A stretch of DNA of 64,000 nt from Pseudonocardia alni (GTDB taxonomy: Bacteria; Actinomycetota; Actinomycetes; Mycobacteriales; Pseudonocardiaceae). The notes beneath the pieces were generated by a model. It saw only the letters and a list, made by a program, of their open reading frames with translations. It searched no databases and was not told the origin of the DNA. The stretch spans positions 434,001 through 498,000 of the forward strand of contig NZ_PHUJ01000003.1 in assembly GCF_002813375.1 (NCBI RefSeq), read 5' to 3'. Shown here one piece after another: positions 38,196 through 47,424 of the stretch; position 1 is the stretch's first letter, and each line of letters starts with the position of its first letter. The position numbers and the translations under genes were made by a program.

Positions 38196-39428
38196 TCAGC
38201 GCGCCGCCGGACGGGCCGTCCGGCGGCGCGCCGCCCCGCCCTCGGGGGCGACGGCGCGCGCGGCGTGCGCCGCACCCAGGTCCGCCGCCGCGGCGGCGAA
38301 CACCGGGTCGAAGAACAGGAAGCTGAGCAGCTCCGCGCCGTGGGTGGTGTCGGCGTCCGGCACCGCACCGCCCACCAGCCGTTCCAACACGGCCAGCGAC
38401 GGGTTCCGCAGCGCACGCAGCCCGCCGTACTCGCGGCGGCGCACCGCGTCGGCCAGCTCCGCCAGCTCGGTGGCCCGGTCGGCGGGCGGCCCGGCGAACC
38501 AGGTCGCGATCCGGCGGTGCCGCCGGTCCTCGCCCCGGTCGACCAGCGCGTTGACCGCGCGCAGGGTCCGCAGGTCCTCGGTCACCCCGGCGCCCAGCAC
38601 GATCCGCAGCGCCAGCGCGGCGACCGCGTACACGTCGGGCACCCGGTCCGCCGGGGACAGCGCCGCGGCGGACTCGCCGAACGGGACGTCCGGTGTCGTC
38701 GCGACGACGCCGACCCGGTCCGCGCCCAGGCGCAGTGCGGGCTTGAGCGGGGTGTTGAGCCGGACGCCGCCGTCGAGGTACCAGCCGGCCGCCTCGCCCT
38801 CGATGCGACGCGGTGCGAACAGCACCGGCACCGCGGCCGAGGCGAGCAGGTGGTCCGGGCCCAGCCGGGCGTCGACGTAGCGGATGTCGCGACCCGGGTC
38901 GTACGGCGGCAGCGCCACGTCCGGCCCGCGCTCGACGAACACCGTGGTCCCGCCGGTCCCCGCGGCGGTGCACGCCACCCCGACGGCGTCGACCCGGCCG
39001 CGGGCGACGGCGTCGTGCATCCGGTCCCAGTCGACGACCCGGTCCACCACCGGGCGCAGCCGGTCGGCGTCGAGGAGGCGGGTCACCCGGTCCGGCACCA
39101 GCAGCAGCCTGCGCAGCCACGACGGGACCCCGGCGAGGTCCCCGAGGTAGGCCGCGGTCGCCTCCACCGCCGACGACGGCAGCGCCACGACCTCGTCGGT
39201 GCGCACCGAGGACCAGCGGGCGACGAGTTCGGCGGCCGCGGCGTCCGGGGCGACGTCGGACAGCCCGGCCAGCGCGGCCACGTTCAGCGCGCCCGCGCTC
39301 GTGCCGACCAGCACCGACGGCGCCGACCACCGCCGCGCCATCCGCGGCAGGAGCTCGGTCAGCGCACCCGCCTCGTAGGCGCCGCGCGCTCCCGCGCCCG
39401 CCACGACGAGTCCGGTCCGTGCCGCCAC
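38196..39428 (-). CDS. Patatin-like phospholipase
   Basis: Serine lipid acylhydrolase of 410 residues. The oxyanion loop GAGARG lies at residues 11-16, the nucleophile is Ser44 in GTSAG, and the dyad aspartate is Asp219 in WYLDGG. All three elements of the patatin catalytic dyad are therefore present. There is no signal peptide. The GTG at 39428 sits 7 nt after a TAACCT -10 box, so the message is probably leaderless. Lipid substrate unknown. The C-terminal ~30 residues are Arg/Ala-rich and overlap a terminator. Confidence 0.88.
   Translation of the reverse strand: MAARTGLVVAGAGARGAYEAGALTELLPRMARRWSAPSVLVGTSAGALNVAALAGLSDVAPDAAAAELVARWSSVRTDEVVALPSSAVEATAAYLGDLAGVPSWLRRLLLVPDRVTRLLDADRLRPVVDRVVDWDRMHDAVARGRVDAVGVACTAAGTGGTTVFVERGPDVALPPYDPGRDIRYVDARLGPDHLLASAAVPVLFAPRRIEGEAAGWYLDGGVRLNTPLKPALRLGADRVGVVATTPDVPFGESAAALSPADRVPDVYAVAALALRIVLGAGVTEDLRTLRAVNALVDRGEDRRHRRIATWFAGPPADRATELAELADAVRRREYGGLRALRNPSLAVLERLVGGAVPDADTTHGAELLSFLFFDPVFAAAAADLGAAHAARAVAPEGGAARRRTARPAAR
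38199..38231 (+). terminator. Terminator after glnK, inside the patatin gene end
   Basis: Perfect 16-nt arms (38199-38214 and 38216-38231) lie 7 nt after the glnK stop. The hairpin occupies the last codons of the convergent patatin gene, so that Arg/Ala-rich tail is shaped by the terminator. Five bases, including none of coding value, separate the two stops. Confidence 0.6.
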
Positions 39429-39435
39429 CCGGACC

Positions 39436-39441
39436 AGGTTA
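39436..39441 (-). promoter_or_regulatory. -10 box of the patatin gene overlapping the VOC stop codon
   Basis: On the minus strand TAACCT ends 7 nt before the patatin GTG. Its first three bases are the TAA stop codon of the upstream VOC gene, so stop codon and promoter share sequence. Confidence 0.5.
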
Positions 39442-39912
39442 CCCGCGGTACGCCTTCTCCAGGGTGACGGCGTCGAGCTTGCCGTGGGTGGCGTACACGG
39501 CCCGCGCGACCCGGGACCGGGCCTCGGCGTCCGGCGAGGTCAGCCACTCCCGCACCCCCGGCGGGATCACCTGCCAGGACACCCCGTAGCGGTCCTTGAG
39601 CCACCCGCAGGGCTGCTCGACGCCGCCGTCGACCAGGGCGTCCCAGTAGCGGTCGACCTCCTCGACGGACTCGCAGTGCACCTCCATCGAGATCGCCTCG
39701 GAGAGGGTGAACACCGGACCGCCGTTCAGTGCGGTCCAGGGCTGGCCGTTGATCCGGAACCCCACGGTCAGGACCCGGCCCTCCTGGTCGGGGACCTCCG
39801 GGCCGTAGTGCACGACGGTGTCGATGCCCGAGTCCGGGAAGATGCCGGTGTAGAACCGGGCCGCCTCCTCGGCGACTCCGTCGAACCACAGGCACGGCGT
39901 GATCGGCTTCAT
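39439..39912 (-). CDS. VOC-superfamily (PhnB-like) protein
   Basis: A 157-residue protein with the paired beta-alpha-beta-beta-beta modules of the vicinal-oxygen-chelate fold: an N-terminal TPCLWFDGVAEEAARFYTGIFP, a central NGGPVFTLSEAISMEVHC and a CGWLKDRYGVSWQVIPPG segment. This is the PhnB-like group, often loosely labelled demethylubiquinone methyltransferase, a name not supported here. Substrate unknown. The ATG has a GGGGAGGGGACG ribosome site. It lies 69 nt after purT on the same strand. Confidence 0.85.
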   Translation of the reverse strand: MKPITPCLWFDGVAEEAARFYTGIFPDSGIDTVVHYGPEVPDQEGRVLTVGFRINGQPWTALNGGPVFTLSEAISMEVHCESVEEVDRYWDALVDGGVEQPCGWLKDRYGVSWQVIPPGVREWLTSPDAEARSRVARAVYATHGKLDAVTLEKAYRG

Positions 39913-39981
39913 GGTGTCGTCCCCTCCCCGCGACGCCGGCCCTCGGCGTCACACGGGGGAGACCGGCGCGGTGCGCCCGAC

Positions 39982-41166
39982 TCATCGCTCCCGGGGGACC
40001 GGGCGCACGAGCCCGGCGGCGCGGGTCGCGCGCTCCCGGGCGGTGCCGGCGTCGTCGGCGTGGGCGACCGCGACGCCCATCCGGCGCCGCTCGGTCGCGG
40101 TGGGCTTGCCGAACAGCCGCAGGTCCGCGCCCTCGACCGCGAGCGCGTCGGCGACGCCCTCGTAGGCCGGGGCGTCCATCTCCGTGCCGCCGTAGACCAC
40201 CGCCGACGCGCCGGGGGAGCGCAGCGCGGTGTCCACCGGCAGGCCCAGCACGGCGCGGGCGTGCAGCTCGAACTCCGAGAGCCGCTGGGTGGCGAGGGTG
40301 ACCAGGCCGGTGTCGTGCGGGCGGGGGCTCACCTCGGAGAACAGCACCTCGTCGCCGCGGACGAACAGCTCCACCCCGAACAGGCCCCACCCGCCGAGGG
40401 CCTCGGTGATCCGGGCGGACACGTCGCGGGCGGCGGTCTGCGCGGCGTCGGACATGGGCTGGGGCTGCCAGGACTCGACGTAGTCGCCGTTCTCCTGGCG
40501 GTGCCCGATCGGCTCGCAGAACGCGGTGCCGCCGGCGTGCCGGACGGTGAGCTGGGTGATCTCGTAGTCGAACTCGACGAAGCCCTCGACGATCACCCGC
40601 GGGTTCGACACCCGGGCCCCGGTACGGGCGTGCTCCCAGGCGGCCTCGGCGTCGTCGGCGCTCTGCAGGACCGACTGGCCCTTGCCGGAGGAGGACATCA
40701 CCGGCTTGAGCACGCACGGCAGCCCGACCGTCGCGACGGCCTCGCGGACCTCGTCGAGGGTGTCGGCGAACACGTAGGGGGAGGTGGGCAGGCCCAGCTC
40801 CTCGGCGGCGAGTCGCCGGATGCCCTCGCGGTCCATGGTCAGCTTCGCGGCCCGCGCGGTGGGGACCACGGTCGTCCCGGCCGCCTCGATCTCGGCCAGG
40901 GCGCCGGTGGCGATGGCCTCGATCTCGGGGATGACGAGTTCGGGCGCCTCCTGCTCGATGAGCGTCGCCAGCGTCACCGGGTCGGTCATGTCGATCGCGT
41001 GCCACCGGTGCGCCACCTGATGGGCGGGGGCGTGCGGGTAGCGGTCGACGGCGACGACCTCCACGCCGAGGCGCTGGAACGCGATCGCGACCTCCTTGCC
41101 CAGCTCACCCGAGCCGAGCAGCAGCACGCGGGTGGGGTCCGGGCCGAGCGGGGTGCCGATACGCAT
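39982..41166 (-). CDS. purT: Formate-dependent GAR transformylase PurT
   Basis: ATP-grasp enzyme that uses formate and ATP to formylate glycinamide ribonucleotide in purine synthesis, a folate-free alternative to PurN. Seen motifs: [21 protein letters not shown] near residue 14, [13 protein letters not shown] for ATP binding near residue 150, and [17 protein letters not shown] in the C-terminal part. Length 394. The ATG at 41166 sits 7 nt after a TAGGGT -10 box, so it is probably leaderless. No other purine gene is nearby. Confidence 0.94.
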   Translation of the reverse strand: MRIGTPLGPDPTRVLLLGSGELGKEVAIAFQRLGVEVVAVDRYPHAPAHQVAHRWHAIDMTDPVTLATLIEQEAPELVIPEIEAIATGALAEIEAAGTTVVPTARAAKLTMDREGIRRLAAEELGLPTSPYVFADTLDEVREAVATVGLPCVLKPVMSSSGKGQSVLQSADDAEAAWEHARTGARVSNPRVIVEGFVEFDYEITQLTVRHAGGTAFCEPIGHRQENGDYVESWQPQPMSDAAQTAARDVSARITEALGGWGLFGVELFVRGDEVLFSEVSPRPHDTGLVTLATQRLSEFELHARAVLGLPVDTALRSPGASAVVYGGTEMDAPAYEGVADALAVEGADLRLFGKPTATERRRMGVAVAHADDAGTARERATRAAGLVRPVPRER

Positions 41167-41173
41167 GACGGGG

Positions 41174-41179
41174 ACCCTA
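41174..41179 (-). promoter_or_regulatory. -10 box of purT, leaderless start
   Basis: On the minus strand TAGGGT ends 7 nt before the purT ATG, so transcription should begin at the start codon. No ribosome site is present. Confidence 0.55.
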
Positions 41180-41239
41180 ACCGCAGGTCCACGTGCGACA
41201 CCCCGCCCGGGCGCGGCATCTCACATCCGGGGGCCGCCG

Positions 41240-42031
41240 TCAGGAGACCCGGGCGACGAACCCGTCGGGCAGGTCCGCGGCGGCCTCGGTGTCGAGCAGC
41301 CAGCGGGTCGTGACGGTGCCGCGGGCCCCAGCGACCGGCAGCTCGGTCTCCGGCGTGCCGGTGAGCGCACCCGCGACGGCCGGTGCCTTGCCCGCCCCGG
41401 CCGCCACCACCCACACCTCGCGGGAGCGGCGCGCCGCGGCCAGGGTCAGCGAGATCCGGGTCGGCGGCGGCTTCGGGCAGTCGAAGACCGCGACGACCGT
41501 CGCCGCCTGCTCGCGCACGGCGGGGGAGTCGGGGAACACCGACAGGGTGTGGCCCTCCTCGCCCATCCCGACCAGGGTCACGTCGAACGCGGGGACGCCG
41601 TCGTCGTCGGGGCCGGCCAGGTCGTCGAGCAGCCGGGCGTAGCCGGCGGCCGCGGCGAGGGCGTCGTCGCGGGTACCGCCGCCCGCCGGGGCCGCGGGCA
41701 TCGGGTGCACCCGGGCCGGGTCCAGCGGGAGCGCGTCGAGGAGGGCCTCGCGGGCCTGGCGGTCGTTGCGCTCGCCGTCGTCGGCGGGGACGAAGCGCTC
41801 GTCGCCCCAGAACAGGTCCACCCGGGCCCAGTCGACGGCGTCGCGCGCCCCGGAGGCGGCGACGTCGCGCAGCAGCTGGATCCCGACCCCGCCTCCGGTG
41901 AGCACCAGCCGCGGGACCCTGCCCGCGGCCTGGAGGTCCACCAGCGCGGTCAGCAGCCGGGCCGCGGTCGCCGCGGCGAGTGTGTCCTTGTCCGGGTGCA
42001 CCGCCACCTGCACCTGCGTCGCGGCGCTCAC
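41240..42031 (-). CDS. pgl: 6-phosphogluconolactonase
   Basis: Hydrolyses 6-phosphogluconolactone, the step after glucose-6-phosphate dehydrogenase. The 263-residue protein has the family motifs LVLTGGGVGIQLL near residue 43, VDLFWGDERFVPADD with the conserved Asp-Glu near residue 73, and LVGMGEEGHTLSVFP near residue 152, where the catalytic His usually sits. The GTG start overlaps the opcA stop by 4 nt. It is the last gene of the pentose phosphate operon; the purT promoter follows. Confidence 0.94.
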   Translation of the reverse strand: MSAATQVQVAVHPDKDTLAAATAARLLTALVDLQAAGRVPRLVLTGGGVGIQLLRDVAASGARDAVDWARVDLFWGDERFVPADDGERNDRQAREALLDALPLDPARVHPMPAAPAGGGTRDDALAAAAGYARLLDDLAGPDDDGVPAFDVTLVGMGEEGHTLSVFPDSPAVREQAATVVAVFDCPKPPPTRISLTLAAARRSREVWVVAAGAGKAPAVAGALTGTPETELPVAGARGTVTTRWLLDTEAAADLPDGFVARVS

Positions 42032-42978
42032 GCGCGCACCTTCACCGGGGTGCGGCCGCGGGTAACCTTCGCCACACCGGCGAGGGCCTCGGCGTAGACC
42101 TCGTCCGGGTCGAGCCTGCGCAGCTCCTCGGCGAGACAGTCCGACACGTGCCGCCGGGCCAGTGCGATCAGCCGTTCCGGCTGGCCGGGCTGGGTCAGCC
42201 GGGCGGTCTTGCCGTCCGGGCGTGCCAGCTCGACGTCACCGGACGGGCGCGTCAGCCGGACCAGCGAGAGCCCGTTGTCCTTCTCCGACGGAGAGCGCTT
42301 CACCTTCACCCCCAGGCTCGCGGCGAGCCAGCCCGCGATCAGCTCGGTGGACGGCGACACCGCCTCCCCGGCGACGACCGCGGAGCTGATGTCCTCGTAC
42401 GGCGGCACGTCCAGCGCGGCCGCCAGCTGGGCCCGCCACTGCGTGAGCCGGGTCCAGGTCAGGTCGGTGTCGCCGGGCGCGTAGTCCTTGCGGCGCGCCT
42501 CGAACGCCTTCACCGGGTTCTTCGACGACAGCGCATCGGTGATGCGGCGCTGCGCGAGGCGGCCCACCGCGTCCTCCGACGGCGAGGCGGGCGCCTCGTT
42601 CGGCCACCACGCGACGACCGGGGCGTCCGGCAGCAGCAGCGGCATGACCATGCCCGCGCCCGCCTCCTCGGCCGCCAGCGGGCCGTAGCCGCGCAGCACG
42701 ATGACCTCGCTGGCGCCGGCGTCGCCGCCGACCCGGATCTGGGCGTCGAGCCGCGGCGAGGCCCGCCGCTGCCCGCGGGCCAGGACGATCACCCGGCAGG
42801 GGTGCTCGCGGCTGGCCGCGTTGGCGGCGTCGATCGCGCGTTCGAGCTCCGGGCCGTCGTCGGTGACGACGACCAGGGTCAGCACCCGGCCCAGCGCGAA
42901 CACCCCGCCGGACTCGCGGAGCTCGACGAGCTTGCGGTTGACCGCCGAGGTGGTGCTCGACGGGAGATCGATGATCAC
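42028..42978 (-). CDS. opcA: Glucose-6-phosphate dehydrogenase assembly protein OpcA
   Basis: Partner that activates glucose-6-phosphate dehydrogenase in actinobacteria and cyanobacteria. The 316-residue protein opens with the conserved SSTTSAVNRKLVELR and has VVAWWPNEAP near residue 125, followed by the RRITDALSS segment. GTG start with GGAGACC upstream. It follows zwf by 40 nt and overlaps pgl, the standard actinobacterial order. Confidence 0.94.
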   Translation of the reverse strand: MIIDLPSSTTSAVNRKLVELRESGGVFALGRVLTLVVVTDDGPELERAIDAANAASREHPCRVIVLARGQRRASPRLDAQIRVGGDAGASEVIVLRGYGPLAAEEAGAGMVMPLLLPDAPVVAWWPNEAPASPSEDAVGRLAQRRITDALSSKNPVKAFEARRKDYAPGDTDLTWTRLTQWRAQLAAALDVPPYEDISSAVVAGEAVSPSTELIAGWLAASLGVKVKRSPSEKDNGLSLVRLTRPSGDVELARPDGKTARLTQPGQPERLIALARRHVSDCLAEELRRLDPDEVYAEALAGVAKVTRGRTPVKVRA

Positions 42979-43018
42979 GATGGGGTCTCCGTCTTCTCCG
43001 CGACTGCCGTCCGTGCGC

Positions 43019-44563
43019 TCACGGCCGCCTCCAGTGGCGCCCGGTGCGGGCCAGCATCTCCTCGGCCGACGCCGGGCCCCAGGACCCGGCGGGGTAGGAG
43101 TCCGGGCCGCGCGCGTCGGCGGCCCAGTGCTCCAGGACCGGGTCCAGGATCTCCCAGGACCGCTCGACCTCCTCGTTGACCGGGAACAGCGACGGCTCGC
43201 CGAGCAGCACGTCGAGGATGAGCCGCTCGTAGGCCTCGGGGGAGGCCTCGGTGAAGGCGTTGCCGTAGCCGAAGTCCATCGTGACGTCGCGGACCTCCAT
43301 CTGGCTGCCCGGCACCTTGGACCCGAAGCGCATGGTGACGCCCTCGTCCGGCTGCACCCGGATCACCAGGGCGTTCTGCCCCAGCTCCTCGGTCATCGTC
43401 GCGTCGAACGGCAGGTGCGGGGCCCGCTTGAACACCACGGCGATCTCGGTGACCCGGCGACCCAGACGCTTGCCGGTGCGCAGGTAGAACGGCACCCCGG
43501 CCCAGCGGCGGTTCTCGACCTCGCAGGTGATAGCGGCGAAGGTCTCGGTGGTCGACTCCGGGTCGAACCCCTCCTCCTGGGCCAACCCGGGCACCTCCTC
43601 GCCGCCCTGCCAGCCGCCCTCGTACTGGCCGCGGGCGGTGGTGGCGTCGAGCGGGTGCGCGAGCTTGACCGCCTTGAGGACCTTGATCTTCTCGGCGCGC
43701 AGCTCGTCGGAGGAGAACGACGTCGGCTCCTCCATCGCGGTGAACGCGAGCAGCTGCAGCAGGTGGTTCTGGATGACGTCGCGGGCGGCGCCGATGCCGT
43801 CGTAGTAGCCGGCCCGCCCGCCCAGGCCGATGTCCTCGGCCATGGTGATCTGGACGTGGTCGACGTAGTTGGCGTTCCAGATCGGCTCGAACAGCTGGTT
43901 GGCGAACCGCAGCGCCAGCACGTTCTGGACGGTCTCCTTGCCGAGGTAGTGGTCGATGCGGAACACCGAGTCCTCGGGGAAGACGTCGTTGACGATCGCG
44001 TTCAGCTCGATGGCCGAGGCGAGGTCGTGGCCGAACGGCTTCTCGATGACGACCCGGCGCCACACGTCCGGGTCCTCCTGCGCGGACAGCCCCGAACGGG
44101 CGAGCTGCTTGCAGACCACCGGGAACGCGCCGGGCGGGATCGACAGGTAGAAGGCGTGGTTGCCCCCGGTGCCGCGCTTCTCGTCGAGCTCGCGCACGGT
44201 GCGCTCCAGCTCGTCGAAGGCGGCGTCGTCGTCGAAGGAGCCCTGGACGAACCGCAGCCCCTCGGCGAGGCGGTCCCACACCTCCTGCCGGAACGGCGTG
44301 CGGGCGTGCTCGCGCACGGCCTCGTAGACGACCTGGCCGAAGTCCTGCTGGTCCCAGTCGCGGCGGGCGAAGCCGGTGAGGGCGAAGCCCGGCGGCAGCA
44401 GCCCCCGGTTGGCGAGGTCGTAGATCGCGGGCATGAGCTTCTTGCGGGACAGGTCCCCGGTCACTCCGAAGATCACCAGTCCGCAGGGGCCGGCGATCCG
44501 GGGGAGCCGCTTGTCACGGGGGTCGCGCAGCGGGTTGGTCCGTCCGCCGTTCGCGGTGGGCAT
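43019..44563 (-). CDS. zwf: Glucose-6-phosphate 1-dehydrogenase
   Basis: First enzyme of the oxidative pentose phosphate branch, producing NADPH. The nucleotide site IFGVTGDLSRKKLMPAIYDL lies near residue 31, the substrate and catalytic motif RIDHYLGKE with the conserved lysine near residue 205, and EKPFG ahead of it. Length 514. The ATG at 44563 has an excellent AGGAGGGGCG ribosome site. It lies 43 nt after the pgi-like gene and precedes its activator opcA. Confidence 0.97.
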   Translation of the reverse strand: MPTANGGRTNPLRDPRDKRLPRIAGPCGLVIFGVTGDLSRKKLMPAIYDLANRGLLPPGFALTGFARRDWDQQDFGQVVYEAVREHARTPFRQEVWDRLAEGLRFVQGSFDDDAAFDELERTVRELDEKRGTGGNHAFYLSIPPGAFPVVCKQLARSGLSAQEDPDVWRRVVIEKPFGHDLASAIELNAIVNDVFPEDSVFRIDHYLGKETVQNVLALRFANQLFEPIWNANYVDHVQITMAEDIGLGGRAGYYDGIGAARDVIQNHLLQLLAFTAMEEPTSFSSDELRAEKIKVLKAVKLAHPLDATTARGQYEGGWQGGEEVPGLAQEEGFDPESTTETFAAITCEVENRRWAGVPFYLRTGKRLGRRVTEIAVVFKRAPHLPFDATMTEELGQNALVIRVQPDEGVTMRFGSKVPGSQMEVRDVTMDFGYGNAFTEASPEAYERLILDVLLGEPSLFPVNEEVERSWEILDPVLEHWAADARGPDSYPAGSWGPASAEEMLARTGRHWRRP

Positions 44564-44606
44564 CGCCCCTCCTAGTACTGGTGTTCTCGTGATCGGGGCA
44601 CCGGGG

Positions 44607-46283
44607 TCACGGCTCTGTCGACGTCTGTGTCGATGTCACAGCCCTGGCCAGGGTGACCAGTCCGGCGAGCCGGTCGGTCAGGTGCAGCCGGAGCACCGGA
44701 CGTCCCCGGCGTCGCTGGTCGTCGATGACCGCCCGGGCCTGTGCCGCGTGCAGGCTATCCAGTCCCGGCCCGGGCGGCACGGTGTCCGCGCCGACGGACC
44801 CCGGAAGATCACCGCCGGGCCCGTTCCCGGTCAGGTGACAGTGCACCGCGACGTCCGGTGCGCCGGTGTCGCCGCTGCGGCAGGCCGGGGCCCAGCCGAA
44901 CGCGACGGGCAACCCGAGCCGGGCCACCAGCGGCCCGCGCAGCACCGCGACCGAGGCGTCGGACTCCGGGTCCAGCCAGGCCGAGACGACCGCCGGGGCC
45001 CCGTCGGCGACGGCGGCCAGCGCGTCGAGCGCACCGGCGACGGTGCGGGTGCCGGGCGGGAGCCAGTCCCCGGCGTGCACGGCGATCCCGCCGTCGACGA
45101 ACGACGGCTCGGGGTCGGGACCCTCGGCGGGCGCGGGCGGTGCGGGCGCGAACGGGTCGGTGTCGAGGACCCGCCCGGCCAGCGCCGCGGCGGCCTGCCA
45201 CAGCACGACCGCGGCACCCGGGCCGGCGTCCAGCCGTACCGCGCCCTGGCCCGGCCCGGGCCGAGGGCCGGTGCCGTCGGCGTGCACGTCCACGACGCCC
45301 GCGGGTGCGGTGGGCTCCTGCGGGGCGGGGCCCGCGCCGACCGGCTCGTCGGGCGGCACCGGCACGACGGTGAGCCCGGCGGCGGTGAGCAGCGGAGCCA
45401 GCCAACCGGTGAGGGCGGGGGAACGCTCGGCGTCGCGCAGGGCCAGCAGCGAGCCGCGGCCCGCGGCCAGTGCGCCGGCCAGCAGCAGCGCCGGGTTGTC
45501 CGGGTCGTCGGCGGCCAGCGAGCGCTCGGCGGCGACGGCGTCGCCCAGGACGGCGGGCACGTCCGCCCCGGCGAGCCCCGCGGGGACCAGCCCGAGCGGG
45601 CCCAGCACGCCGAAGCGGCCCGGCACGTCCGCGTCGAGGGTGACCACGACCGGGCCGGGGTCGCCGGGTGTGTCCAGCGGTGAGCCGGGCTCGGTCAGGT
45701 GCACGGTGCGCGCGGCGAGGGCGTCGGCGCCGACCTCCTCGGCGATCGCGGCGGCGACCACCCGGGTGACGGCCGCGACGACGGGGTCGGTGCCCGCCGC
45801 GTCGGCGACGACGAGGACGGTCTCGGCGAGCTCCCCGGACAGCGCCTCCGCGACCTGCACCGGGTCCGCGGAGTCCAGTGCGGTCAGCCGGGCCCCACCC
45901 GGGTCGGTGCCGGCGACGACGCGGGCCGCGGCGACCGCGTCGGGCGTACCGACGAGCAGCACCCGGTGCGCACCGGCGACGGCGAACCGTTCGCGCAGCG
46001 CGGCGACCTGCCCGACGAGGGGCCGGCTGCGGGCGGCGAGCCCGGTCCAGCCGGTACGGGGCGGGGCCCCCGCGGCGCGGGGCCCCCAGACACTGGGGTC
46101 GGCGTCGGCGAGCCGGGAGGCGACGGTCTCGCCGGCCAGCTCGGCGGCGATCCGCCGGGCCGCTCCGGCGAACGGCTCACCGGCGAGCCGCACCCGCACC
46201 GGGGACGGTGCGGGTGCGGACGGGCCGCCGGTGGCGGCGGAGCCGAGGTCGGCCCCGTCGCCACCGGGAGTGGCCTCGTTCAA
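44607..46283 (-). CDS. Glucose-6-phosphate isomerase homologue, catalytic motifs lost
   Basis: A 558-residue protein in the operon slot that holds pgi in Streptomyces (recalled). Homology is clear in GRFGVLGPLGLVPAGLAGAD (residues ~222-241) and RPVLRLHLTDRLAGL near the C-terminus. The phosphosugar-binding loops are altered: residues 111-120 read VGTPDAVAAA where GGSS-type serines are expected, and ~159-168 read VADAAGTDPV where SKSGxTxET is expected. The signature GGRxS reads PGRFG, FDQxGVExxK reads FAPAPPAPAEG, and the segment with the catalytic lysine reads RSGDTGAPD. It is probably a non-catalytic pseudoenzyme. TTG start abuts the tal stop. Confidence 0.75.
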   Translation of the reverse strand: MNEATPGGDGADLGSAATGGPSAPAPSPVRVRLAGEPFAGAARRIAAELAGETVASRLADADPSVWGPRAAGAPPRTGWTGLAARSRPLVGQVAALRERFAVAGAHRVLLVGTPDAVAAARVVAGTDPGGARLTALDSADPVQVAEALSGELAETVLVVADAAGTDPVVAAVTRVVAAAIAEEVGADALAARTVHLTEPGSPLDTPGDPGPVVVTLDADVPGRFGVLGPLGLVPAGLAGADVPAVLGDAVAAERSLAADDPDNPALLLAGALAAGRGSLLALRDAERSPALTGWLAPLLTAAGLTVVPVPPDEPVGAGPAPQEPTAPAGVVDVHADGTGPRPGPGQGAVRLDAGPGAAVVLWQAAAALAGRVLDTDPFAPAPPAPAEGPDPEPSFVDGGIAVHAGDWLPPGTRTVAGALDALAAVADGAPAVVSAWLDPESDASVAVLRGPLVARLGLPVAFGWAPACRSGDTGAPDVAVHCHLTGNGPGGDLPGSVGADTVPPGPGLDSLHAAQARAVIDDQRRRGRPVLRLHLTDRLAGLVTLARAVTSTQTSTEP

Positions 46284-47393
46284 CTACTTCGCGGAGTCGA
46301 GCTGGCTGCGGACGGTGTCCTGCAGCTCGGTCCAGGACTTCTCGAACTTCTCGACGCCCTCGTTCTCCAGGGTGAGGAACACGTCGTCGAGGTCGATGCC
46401 CTGGCCCTCCAGGTCGGTGAAGACCTGCTGCGACGCCCCGGCCGTGTCGGTGACCTTGTCCCCGTCGACCTCACCGTGGTCGGCGAAGGCCAGCAGGGTC
46501 TTCTCCGGCATCGTGTTGACGGTGTTGTCCACGACCAGCTCGGACACGTACAGCGTGTCCGGGTAGTCCGGGTTCTTCACCCCGGTGGAGGCCCACAGCG
46601 GGCGCTGGGCGTGCGCGCCGTGGGCCGCGAGGGCGTCCCAACGGGCACCGGAGAACGCGTCGCGGTAGGCGGCGTAGGCCAGCCGCGAGTTCGCGACGGC
46701 CGCCTTGCCACGCAGGCCGAGCGCGGCGTCGCCACCGATCTTCTCCAGCCGGCCGTCGATCTCGGAGTCCACCCGGGACACGAAGAACGAGCCGACCGAG
46801 TGGATCCGGGACAGGTCCTGCCCGTTCGCCCTCGCCTGCTCCAGACCGGTCAGGTAGGCGTCCATCACGAGCTTGTAGCGCTCGACGGAGAAGATCAGCG
46901 TCACGTTGACGCTGATGCCCTCGGCGGTGGCCCGGGTGATGGCCGTCAGGCCCTCCTCGGTCGCCGGGATCTTGACCAGCAGGTTCGGCCGGTCGACGGC
47001 CTTGAAGAGCTCGCTCGCCTGCGCGGCGGTGCCCTCGGTGTCGTGTGCGAGGCGCGGGTCGACCTCGAGCGACACCCGGCCGTCGACGCCACCGGTGCGC
47101 TCCCAGACGCCGGAGAACACGTCGCAGGCGTGCTGGACGTCGGCGACGGTGATCTCGCGGATCGCGGTGTCGATGTCGGCACCGCGGGCGGCCAGCTCGC
47201 GGACCTGCTCGTCGTAGGCGGCGCCGTCGGACAGCGCACCGGCGAAGATCGTCGGGTTGGTGGTCACCCCGACGACGTGCTTGTCCTCGATCAGGGCGGC
47301 GAGGTTGCCGCTGGTCAGGCGCTCCCGGGACAGGTCGTCGAGCCAGATGGACACCCCGGCCGCGGACAGTGCAGCCAGTCGATCGTTGCTCAT
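46284..47393 (-). CDS. tal: Transaldolase
   Basis: Moves a three-carbon unit between sugar phosphates in the non-oxidative branch. The Schiff-base lysine is Lys141 in [25 protein letters not shown] lies at residues ~41-54, and the protein is of the longer actinobacterial type at 369 residues. The ATG at 47393 follows AAGGAGAGAATC; a longer upstream frame overlaps the tkt end and is not used. It lies 31 nt after tkt, and its TAG is immediately followed by the pgi-like TTG. Confidence 0.96.
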   Translation of the reverse strand: MSNDRLAALSAAGVSIWLDDLSRERLTSGNLAALIEDKHVVGVTTNPTIFAGALSDGAAYDEQVRELAARGADIDTAIREITVADVQHACDVFSGVWERTGGVDGRVSLEVDPRLAHDTEGTAAQASELFKAVDRPNLLVKIPATEEGLTAITRATAEGISVNVTLIFSVERYKLVMDAYLTGLEQARANGQDLSRIHSVGSFFVSRVDSEIDGRLEKIGGDAALGLRGKAAVANSRLAYAAYRDAFSGARWDALAAHGAHAQRPLWASTGVKNPDYPDTLYVSELVVDNTVNTMPEKTLLAFADHGEVDGDKVTDTAGASQQVFTDLEGQGIDLDDVFLTLENEGVEKFEKSWTELQDTVRSQLDSAK

Positions 47394-47424
47394 GATTCTC
47401 TCCTTGCGATCGGGTGCCGTCGGT

